Below, piece after piece: positions 55,430-64,000 of a DNA stretch of 64,000 nucleotides. This DNA is from Microdochium bolleyi (taxonomy: Eukaryota > Ascomycota > Sordariomycetes > Xylariales > Microdochiaceae). The DNA is taken from contig KQ964275.1 in NCBI GenBank assembly GCA_001566295.1, forward strand, positions 62,001-126,000, in the 5' to 3' direction. The notes beneath the pieces were generated by a model that saw nothing but the letters and a program-made list of their open reading frames with translations, had not been told where the DNA came from and did no database searches. Both the position numbers and the translations under genes were made by a program. Every line of letters begins with the position of its first letter. Position 1 is the stretch's first letter.

Positions 55430-57254
55430 TCAGTTCAGCAGCAGGGCGTTCGTGTTCGAGTCTTCCACCGGTCTATACATGACCGTCACTGAGGGCAGTT
55501 TAGCTAGTGCTTCCACGACAGCGAATATTGCGTCTGCATCACGGATGATTTCGGGCGTAGCGCTTCGCTGGAATTCGAGTGCGAGATTTTTCATCTGCAA
55601 ACCCGTTAGCATATGCCGTCGATCCAAGACCATCCGGCACAAGCGACAAATCGTAATCTCCCACAAATCAGGCAATTATCGGGATCTCACCTTCCCCAGA
55701 TTTTCCACCGTCTCATCGATGCCCCCCTTGATGAATGACTTTCGTGCTTCCAGGTACTCCGACGTGACGCCTGACTGAAGCCTGCCGAGGCTGGCGTCGA
55801 TGGCCTGGAAATTCTCGTTTTGCGACGTGAACAGGCCTTGCAGCTCTGTCATAGCGTTCAGGGCTTCTGTCATCTTGGGCAGCAGTTCTGTGAAGTGCAA
55901 GACCAAAGCCCTCACGAGTTCGTTCACAGCCACAATTGTTGCCAGGTGTTGTTGGTCGCCCTGAATCTTCGCCGTCAATTGGCCGTAGAGATCCTTGGTC
56001 AATTTTGCGTTGATAATGGGGCCCATTGCCCAACAGCTGGTGAAGATGCCGAGCAAGCCTATCTTGAGTGCTCTGTCGCCAGCGCCCTGCGCGCGTGATC
56101 GGGGCATTGTTAGCACATTATCTCTATGGCGGTGCAAGCACGTGTCTATGATATCTACACGTCCAGCTTACATTCTCGAACGTGTGAAGGCTCGCTATGG
56201 TGTCAGCAATGGCCTGCTGTATGCGAAAAATTTCTGCGTTCATGATCTCCGCGTACGGCTTGATCACGGTCCCGTCCGGCCCGTGCAGGGGGTCGTGCGT
56301 GTTTGGGTCTTTTGGTCCGTCCAGCCAGTTCTCCTTTATGGTCTGCACGGCCTTGGAGTCCGTTGTCGTCTTGCTATGAAACTGGGATCGGACTACGTGT
56401 CAGCTTCATCACAAGAACCAGGAAAACGTCGCGAGTTCGTTGCTCGGGTGCTCGCTGAGCTTACATCAATGAGAAGATTAACCATCTGCGTCGCATCCTC
56501 GGCTTTTGCTTTTGCCGTGTTGGACATAGTTTGGAACGCCGTCCGCGCCATGCCAAGCGCGTCATTGAAGTCATCATCGTGGGTGGCTACGTCGTGGTAC
56601 TTCGGATCGAGTAGGATGTCGAGGTTCGCCCAGAGACTCAAATCCTTATCCTTTACAAGGAGCCCAACGCAGTGGTCTGCATAGACAATAGCGCCATTGG
56701 CCGAGGTCACTTTCAGCGGCGAGTCAGCCCCCGGTCAGTTTACGAGCTTTAGATTGGCATACCTAGGCGGCCGAGGCCATTCTCGCTGAAGCTTGAGGTA
56801 TGGGAAGCGACTTGGTTGGTGGTGTCGCGCAGGAACTACAGGCGAAATCAGCACTGATAGAGTCCCAGACACGAGCAGGAATCTAGGCCTGAAATCATGC
56901 ATACGTTATAAGCATTGACATCGACCGCGATGACCTTTTCGAAGGCCTCTTTCGAGTATCGCTTCTCGAATTTCTCGCTTGGAGCCTCAAATGTGCTCCC
57001 TTGCGTGACGTAGACGTAGATAGCTGACATCGCGTTAGCACTACCAGGCTGTCTTCTAGCTACAGCAGCAGCAGCATGCTGAGGTGATGAATCTTACAGT
57101 GATAGCCGCTTGTCTGAAGCACGAATCTATTTGCCTGGCCATCGGGCCCTTTCTTGATCACATTTTTGAAGGAAGTATTGCGTATCGTGTCGAGCGCCTT
57201 TTTCAAAGTCAGGTCATGCCCTACGGGCGACCATTCAGGCGTGACGGAAGCCAT
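55430..57254 (-). CDS. Helical protein of unknown family, divergent from a MACPF gene
   Basis: Seven exons with matching phases: 57098-57254, 56905-57023, 56763-56835, 56465-56709, 56172-56381, 55691-56086 and 55430-55594. This gives 454 residues with GT-AG junctions throughout. There is no signal peptide. The N-terminal third is mixed (YVYVTQGSTFEAPSEKFEKR). The rest is predicted by eye to be long amphipathic helices rich in Ala, Leu, Glu and Lys, for example MARTAFQTMSNTAKAKAED and MTEALNAMTELQGL. A more hydrophobic stretch (IGLLGIFTSCWAMGPII) starts exon 6. This layout recalls alpha-helical pore-forming proteins such as the ClyA, Hbl or XaxA types, but I see no diagnostic motif, so that is a hypothesis only. 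Its start lies 1034 bp from the divergent MACPF-like gene, suggesting joint regulation. Confidence 0.72.
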
Positions 57255-58287
57255 ATCTGCCGAGATGTGCGGATAGCTGAGGTGAATCCAGCGATACTGG
57301 AAAGGGCAGAGTATGAAGTGTCCTGACTGCCACTCAACACACCGCGAAGGTTCATGGGGGGTTTGCACACCTTATACATTCTGGACGGAGGACTGGGAGT
57401 GAGGTGTCATCAGGGAGAGTCTTGGATGAAGGTGTTCCTGTGCTTGCTGTGCGCTATGGAAGACGCGCACACGAGACTTTCGTCTTGCATGGTAGCAAGC
57501 ATCGAATGCGGGCAGTTACTGGCCCGCCATGTTAGAGTGAGACGCCACGCATTTGCACCATCGTCCAGCCCGACAAAAGTAGCGGGTATGCTTGAGACTA
57601 TTGATCCGTGCAGTGGCTCGTCTGCCCAAGAGCAGGGCGTTTGTTCCGGCGAAAGAAACTCTGTATAGCGCAGCGCGCTGTGTATACCTTGGCTCAGCTA
57701 CCCCGGACCAAGCCACGGTTCTTACGTATACTGCGTCGACTTGGCTCGACATGGTTGGCTCCCATTGTTGAGCGTGCAGAGACTAGCGTTTGTGGTGTCG
57801 CCGATGCAAGACTCGATAAGAGCTGGACAAGGGGACGATCCGGCGTTGGGCAACCTCTAGCATGACTTCAGCTGTCCACAAACGGCAGTCTAGTCCGCTT
57901 CCATACACATAGACATCACCGTGGCGAGAGGAGAGCCAACCATCACAGCGCGGACGACAGCCCGCACATGCATAGTCGCATCAATAGCTGCAACTTGAAA
58001 CCTTCAACGTCCTCTTCTGCCTTGCACTATAGTAGCGCTGCAGTATGCGCTCTGTGAGTGACAAGCATACCGATCCCTCACTTGGACGATCGCTGATGGT
58101 CTAGACCAAGCCGATCTCACAGTCCCCAGCATACAGCGCGAGTTTCCTCTTGTTCCTGTATCGCCCGCGCCCGCTCGACGGGCCGTGCCCAGTGCAGAAA
58201 CTCACTCTCCCTCCACTCTTCCGTCTGCCTCTAGAAACATCAATTCTCGTCATCCATCAGCCTCAAGCTTGTGAAACATAGCCTATC
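57255..58287. promoter_or_regulatory. Divergent intergenic region between the helical-protein and MACPF-like genes
   Basis: 1033 bp without a supported gene. The two start codons face away from each other, so both promoters lie here. I see no clear TATA box or repeated operator. A C/T-rich tract at about 58190-58230 precedes the MACPF-like start, typical of fungal leaders. Confidence 0.5.
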
Positions 58288-60722
58288 ATGGCGGGAGCAA
58301 GTACTGCCGTGTGGCCTCGTTTTCAAGTCGTCATCAGCAGCAAGGACGGCACAGTCTTCCCCTCCTTTCCAAGCAGCGACCTCTCGGGTGGCGATGCCGA
58401 CAAAATCCTCCTGGCTGATATCAGGACCCGTGCCGCAATGTGCGTAGGGCGTGATGCAATCTAGAGAATTAACATGGTCTGGACCCGTAGACTAAAGTGT
58501 GATTCTATCCGCAGCTCGACAAAGCTCAAGTTCACTGCTGAAGGCTCGGCTTCTGTTGGCGACGAGACGGTATTATCGTACTACATGTCCCTGCGGGGGG
58601 TGGTAAGCTTCATGCCGCAATTTCTCCCCATGTGGCACATAGGCAACTAAGTAATCCTAGGATATCAAAACCCCAAAGACGAAAGACGCAAGCACACCGA
58701 CTTCTGCTGAGACGCCGACCGTCAAGATCGACCTCATTCTTGGTGGCTTCAAACTCACCCCGACAGCCCCAGCCATTGACCCGGCGAAGTATCAGCAGGA
58801 GATCGAGAAACTCCTCGTTGTCGATCAGAGCGGTGCCGCCAAAGTAGGCGATTTGAAGAAACTTTCTGACACGCTAGGAGCACTCCGCGCAGATTCGATC
58901 GTCACTGGTGCCGCCCAAGGGTAACTTCACCTTCGCACGAGCAGTGTTGTACGGACAAGCTGACAGCCTTAAAATCCTCAGCGCACAGAGTGATTTCACA
59001 AAAGAGCCGCTTGACTTGACCGAGGGTCAATGGGACTACGTCCTTAGGAATACACGTGCCATCCACGGATGGTACAACAAGGGCAATGTGCTGATCAAGG
59101 CCAAGAAAAGAGGTAGGCCAATCCGGATATGTTTAGAAACGAACAATGCCGGACGGCTAACACTGGCTTTGCGAAAAAGCCTTTGATCTTGTGCCATTAT
59201 CGCACACAATGGATATGCCTGAGAACGGCACGCCGACTGAAAAAGTGAGCCAATGTCTCTTCAGTTGCAAGTGCCAGGCTATCAGACAGGCTGACGTCTC
59301 CCACGAACAGGGCTCGACGCTGGCCATGCCGCCGTTCTATATCAACGATGATGCGACAGTCGATGTTACAGAGACTCGTAGTGCTTTCGAACGTGAATTG
59401 GCGGATTCAGGCTTCAGTTCGCTCGCCGTGAAAGCCACAGGGTAAGAGCTTACCTTCATATCCTGATATAGGGTAGACGAATAGTTTCTGAGCTGGAAAC
59501 CTTTACTCTGCAGAGGGGGCGGTGCCATGGGTAGCTCGGCTACCGCATCGCTGGCCTACGAGAAGGAGCACTCGGAGGCCTCAAAGACAATCGAAGCGAG
59601 CACAGTCCAGGCCGTGCATGTGGCTTACAAGGTATGTCAAGCGAAAATTATCAAGTTTGCTCAGTGTGGCGGCCCTCGGTCCAGAATGAACTGACACACT
59701 TTTCTCAGTTCCCCCGTGTTTCCATCGAGCTGGACGCCTACTGCTTGCGACTTACCGCAGAGGCCAGACATAGAGCTTTGGGCGTATCGTCTGTGACAGA
59801 TGTAGATCGATGGTCCCGAGAATTGGGTAGGTCTGGCACTTGAAGGATGTCTTCAGCAGCCAGTTGTGGTCATGCCAACTGACAAGTTCCAAGGCAACGT
59901 CTTCGCCCTCAACTTCACACTTGGCGGCGAGCTTACCAGCTCCCGTCTCTACAACAGCCAGGATCATGGAAGTCTCGAGTCGTTCAAGGACTCGGTCAAA
60001 GAGGCCGCTGGTATGAGCATCACAAGTCCATACGCAACCGGGGGGTTCAGCGTAGGCAGTGTGCAGGCCGGCGAGCACACCGCGGGCGTAAGATCTGCAA
60101 GTCAGAGCGCACGACTCGCTTGGAAGGCCCGTGGTGGGAACACGCTTCTGTGTTCCAAGTAAGTCCCCTTGTCTTTTTTCGAGCCGCGCTCAACTGTTGA
60201 CGAATGAACCTGTAGCCCGCCGTTATGGACCGGTACCATCAAGGATTACCGGCTGTGGCGCATCATGGACATAAGTACCAAGCACTGCCTGCTCGCGTGT
60301 TCACAGAGCACCTTTTCTGATGAAAACAGCAACAATGCCTCGTCCAGATGCTCAGTCTTGTTGGCGACGTCGACGTTCGCGCGGGCCAGCGCCTGAGAGA
60401 TCCACAGACATGGGCAAACGACAAGAACAATAACATCAACAACAACAATGCTCCGTCTGGAGGCGGGGAAGAGGCTGACAGTGACCGAGCCTGGAATGCG
60501 CTCTACGACATCTTCAACAAGCCTAACGGGCATCCCGTGGCGACGGCCATCCAGGACTTTTACAACAGCGCCAAATTTGACCTCGGCGAGTACAACAAGT
60601 CCTTGGGGCCAGATGGACAGGAGCTCCACCTCGAGAGCAAGCTTTCCTGGGGCGAGCTTGACCTGGAGCACAAGGTGTGTGTCGGCATCCTGGCGAGCAG
60701 GAAGAACATTGTCCAGATTTGA
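58288..60722 (+). CDS. MACPF (membrane attack complex/perforin)-like protein, last intron donor altered
   Basis: Eleven exons: 58288-58439, 58515-58602, 58661-58920, 58982-59112, 59180-59244, 59311-59441, 59514-59631, 59709-59801, 59857-60158, 60216-60270 and 60330-60722. About 595 residues if all are used. Family cues are FYINDD followed by VTETRSAFERELADSGFSS, a glycine run at the exon 6/7 join, AYKFPRVSIELD, NVFALNFTLGGEL, and the C-terminal block ARGGNTLLC with KDYRLWRIM. All are shared with fungal MACPF proteins, which oligomerise into beta-barrel pores. There is no signal peptide, as in other fungal members. The N-terminal 150 residues are a separate charged domain. Anomaly: the intron 60271-60329 has an intact acceptor and consensus TAAGT, but begins AT instead of GT. 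Unspliced, the frame ends about 42 codons later. The junction at 59801/59857 is also uncertain. Confidence 0.75.
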
Positions 60723-63456
60723 ACGCATTTCCTGGAGTGGGATGCTTGGCGATCTTGCAAGTGGATGCTACGCGAGTCGAGATAGCTGTTCTGTCCGTAT
60801 GAGTCCTCCACCAACATGACTTGAGGAAGGTTCTCGCGGCTAGTGCTGGCTCTAGATCGCGCCATGAAGGGCATCGCCCTGCAGAATAGGAACTAGAACA
60901 TGAAGCAAATAGTGACTTTCACAGTTGGCTACGATGTCTGTTGCAGAGCGGCAGTACGGTTTCTGAGACGTAAAATAGCTCGGCGCTCGCAGAAGAATTT
61001 GCTCATAACAAAAAGCCAGAAGGCAGACTCAGATGGCCACTGTCGAGACCGCGCAATGTAGCAACCAGCAGGGACAGCGACGACTCTTGCTGTTGCGCCG
61101 AATTCTGCACCCACTCGACACATCTTCTTGACTCAGGAAGGCTGGAGGCACTCTTCAATGCCATGCGGTGGCGCCAGCAAGGAAGAGGCTAGCCCTGGAC
61201 TTTTGATCAGAGATCAGCCGGACATCCCGGTCGATCCATTGCTGAGCTGCCCGTCCAAAACTTGCACGAACAGTCGGTCCCCGGAGAGTGGAATTTCCGT
61301 GGCGACAGGCCGTGGTGGCTGAAGCTCCGCAGAATGTCAAACCCATTGGCGCTACACGGAGCAACGCTACCATAGCCTAGGCCGGCGGCTCTGACGAGGG
61401 TGGCGTCATGATTCGTATCTGGAGCGTTTCGTGGGGCAAGAGATCGGGCGATGGAAAGATTACAGGCCACAGTCTGGCGGGGGGGGGGGGGGGGACAAGT
61501 GGCCTCTGAACTTAAAGCCATTGTGTACCAGCAGCGGGCTGGACTTGTAGTGCTGTGATACATTGTACAAGACCGGCGGCATGGTGGCCGTTGGATGGCG
61601 GTAACCTACCACTCTGCTGGGAAGGCTCCAAGTCACAGGAGGGAATCTGGAATGCACGATTCAGTAATGCGGGCATGCTGTGGATAAGCCTCTCGGGGTC
61701 TAGATGTCAGACCTATGCCCAGACTGCCAGAGGATGAGCAGAAAACTCCAACGGAGGGCCCTACTGATAGCTTCCCCAAGGGGGCGTTTTGCTCAGCCCG
61801 AAGGAGATCTGTGGCGCGGCTCGGGGCCAATCTGATGGGAAAGGGGAGCTCCAGCAGTAGCTCAGTAGCGCTGCTAACCGACTGGGAGATCGACAGGGCG
61901 AAGAGTGTAAGAAGAAAAGGTGCCGCGCCAAGACGTTGCGCCCACTAGACCGCTAGAAAACTGTTTCATGGGCGGGATTCTCCCGAATGTTTCCCGATCG
62001 GGGATGAGGCTGTCGGGAGATCCGCTTCACGAGGTACAGAGGCGAGACGCAGCCTAATACCGAGAGAGGGAACGAACCATGGGTCCAGCGAATCATGGTC
62101 ATGCCGCTGGTGTCTGCGGGACGACCTCCCCATTCCAGGAAAGTGCGGACGTGGGGGATGTCTCACTCCGCATTGCTGAGCAGCTGAAAATAGCTGCTGC
62201 AGAATTCTGCATGGTGCCTGCAGGGCCAGACAATCTTGGCGGACCGGTGCCGAGAGACGCACGTCAGACTGACAGGCTGCAGCCAGCCCGACGCAGGCAC
62301 GGGCACTTCCGCAGCCCCGGCCAAGCCGCCGGGACTACTGCGCGACGGATCTATCCCTACCTTAGTATGCTCGGTGCGGCCCCGCAGATGGAGATGCCGC
62401 TTCGGGCCCGTCCGGTGGCTGTCGTAGGCCAGGCGGCTGCTGCATAATCCCCTTCAACCCTCAAGGTAGCACCAGCTGTGACCTCCTCCTCGCGATCAGC
62501 CACATAGGATTCAGCACCTGCGAGCATTGGAATTTGGTTCTTCTCCCTTGTTGCTCCGTACACTCTAGATGGCACGATCAGCAGAGATCTCCCGAGATCA
62601 GCATTCACCCTCGCAACGCTCTTCCAGGTTGCCCGACAGCCAGGCAGTCCTATCACTGGACAGCGCCCTCAATATCTTGACTAGATGCAGTTAGTCGGTC
62701 CCTGGCCGACGCCCGGTTCTGTCGACCGATCCAGACCTGCCCATATTGGCCGCGGCAAGGTTTGCCTAGTCGTGTCTCACCTGACCGAAGTAACCGCCCA
62801 CCTGTGAACCGCGGGCGAGATACCTCCTCAGACGCCGGATTTGGCAAGGTCTGGCGACTCGGTCCCCGCCGAGATGGTGCCAAGCGCCAGTCCACGGGTT
62901 CTGTTGTCAAGCTGCATCCATCGAGCGTCTCGACGCGCAGAGAGGGACCTGCCTTAGCCGCACAGTCACGTTCTCTGACTATTCCACGACTTCCGTCCGT
63001 CCCGCATCTCCACTCCGCCTGGACAGAGCTCACAGCTTCAAAACGAGCTGCCATGGAGCTCTCTCAACCCCTCCCCGATCCGAGTTCCCCACAGCGAGGC
63101 TGGAGCCTGGACCCCTGCGGTGTTCGTCCGCACTCTCTACTAGCGCAGCCCTGGGATGCCAGCTCGGCGATCCCAAGTCCTAGTGTATCCGCCGGGATGA
63201 TTTTTCGGGGTGGACGAAGTTCCATCGGCTCGGCCTCGCGCTTGGAATCGTTCTCTCGGCGCTACCAGGCAGTTGGGACGCACTAGAAGGATTCCATCCA
63301 ACGCTCCGGGTGGTTATCCGGAGGCAACATACTTGTATATAATGCCTCGACATCTTCCCGTTGTCAAGGTGTCTTTCTTGGATCATCAGCAGCTTCACAT
63401 CCACAACAGTCTCTACAACACAGTCTCTACAACACCAGAGTCACAACACCGCCAAC
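60723..63456. other. Long intergenic region
   Basis: About 2.7 kb without a supported gene. It holds a run of 16 G at 61479-61494. TATATAA lies at 63336-63342, and a 14-bp tandem duplication lies just before the next gene. Confidence 0.45.
63407..63434 (+). repeat. 14-bp unit repeated twice in a 5' leader
   Basis: CAGTCTCTACAACA occurs twice in direct tandem, 23 bp before the ATG at 63457, within the probable 5' untranslated region. Confidence 0.9.
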
Positions 63457-64000
63457 ATGCGCGCCTCCACCTTCATTGCCGCAGCCCTGCCCCTGGGCAT
63501 CTCTGCTATGCCCGCTCCTGCCATCATTGAGGACCGCGGCCTCATCTCCGACTTAGTTTGCATTCCTTACAACATCGTCGTCAACCAAATCCTCGCCGAC
63601 TTCACAGGCATCAAGTTCTGCGCCCAGTACATCAAGGTGCCCTCCTTGACCATCACCAGCATCGTCACCTCCTCGGCACAGGCCGTCACCATCACCGCAC
63701 CCATCACGATCAACGGCGGGGGTGCCGTGACCGTCACAAACCTGGCAACTACTACTCTCCAAGCCGGCGTTGCTGCTCCTATCACGAGCCTGGTGACGGT
63801 ATCTGTTACCGTGCCGACTGCTACCACGGGCGTCACCTGCCTCAACAGTGCCTACTCGGCCCCGACCATTGTCAAGCGCGACGCCGAGATCACCGAGGCC
63901 CCCGACGCTCGCAAGGGCAAGCACTCCACCAAGAGCAAGAGCCACAAGCACAAGTCCTCCAAGACCAAGCACCACCACCACACCGGTGTCCTCCGCGAGT
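63457..64000 (+). CDS. Secreted protein with Lys/His-rich tail, 3' end missing
   Basis: Open from the ATG at 63457 to the window edge, 181 codons, with no stop reached. A signal peptide (MRASTFIAAALPLGISAMPA) is followed by a Val/Thr/Ile-rich mature part (PSLTITSIVTSSAQAVTI, TTTLQAGVAAPITSLVTV) with at least three cysteines (VCIPYN, KFCAQ, VTCLN). A dibasic KR (IVKRDAE) looks like a Kex2 site. After it comes a strongly basic tail of Lys, Ser and His (KSKSHKHKSSKTKHHHH). TATATAA is 121 bp upstream and the leader ends GCCAACATG, both typical of highly expressed secreted-protein genes. I do not recognise the family. The basic tail might bind wall polymers or metal, which is a guess. Confidence 0.8.
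   Translation, partial: MRASTFIAAALPLGISAMPAPAIIEDRGLISDLVCIPYNIVVNQILADFTGIKFCAQYIKVPSLTITSIVTSSAQAVTITAPITINGGGAVTVTNLATTTLQAGVAAPITSLVTVSVTVPTATTGVTCLNSAYSAPTIVKRDAEITEAPDARKGKHSTKSKSHKHKSSKTKHHHHTGVLRE

Noticed and set aside
1..64000. CRISPR arrays, bacterial operons, riboswitches
   Set aside because: No regularly spaced repeats or prokaryotic gene signals. The DNA is eukaryotic.

Overview
This window is nuclear DNA of a filamentous ascomycete (Pezizomycotina). The evidence is short GT-AG introns of about 50-100 nt with CTRAC-like branch points, dispersed 5S rRNA genes, a HET-domain gene, a PhiA-type cell-wall protein, Zn2Cys6 regulators with fungal partners, and an AT-rich island whose transposons carry a RIP (repeat-induced point mutation) footprint. 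I cannot place it below that rank from sequence alone.

Layout. 1-10.3 kb: the 5' end of a short-chain dehydrogenase, a small cysteine-rich secreted protein in two exons, an intron-bearing tRNA-Pro(CGG), a 5S rRNA gene, a scrambled GH71 alpha-1,3-glucanase pseudogene, a seven-exon Cdc11-type septin and a five-exon Zn2Cys6 regulator. 10.3-21.7 kb: a gene-free AT-rich island holding two degenerate 1.8 kb pogo/Fot1-like transposons, each flanked by a TA duplication. 21.7-38.7 kb: a HET-domain protein, a 2-oxoglutarate/Fe(II) oxygenase, a PhiA-like secreted protein, an M43-type metalloprotease, an MFS permease of the Dal5/Tna1 type with an apparent frameshift, a GH3 glycosidase and an intron-bearing tRNA-Met.

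39-50.5 kb: a cytochrome P450, a full-size ABCB transporter, a Zn2Cys6 regulator and an NmrA-like reductase. The last two are divergent over about 330 bp. Together they look like a small detoxification or metabolite module, though no backbone synthase is present. 52.8-54.6 kb: a single-pass membrane protein with a Ser/Thr-rich stalk, then a second 5S rRNA gene on the other strand.

55.4-60.7 kb: the most unusual locus. It has a seven-exon, 454-residue helical protein of unknown family and, divergently, an eleven-exon MACPF/perforin-like protein. The MACPF gene's last intron begins AT instead of GT. The window ends inside a secreted protein with a Lys/His-rich tail.

Exon structures were read by eye from frame and splice signals, with no transcript or database support. 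Family names rest on motifs I recognise.
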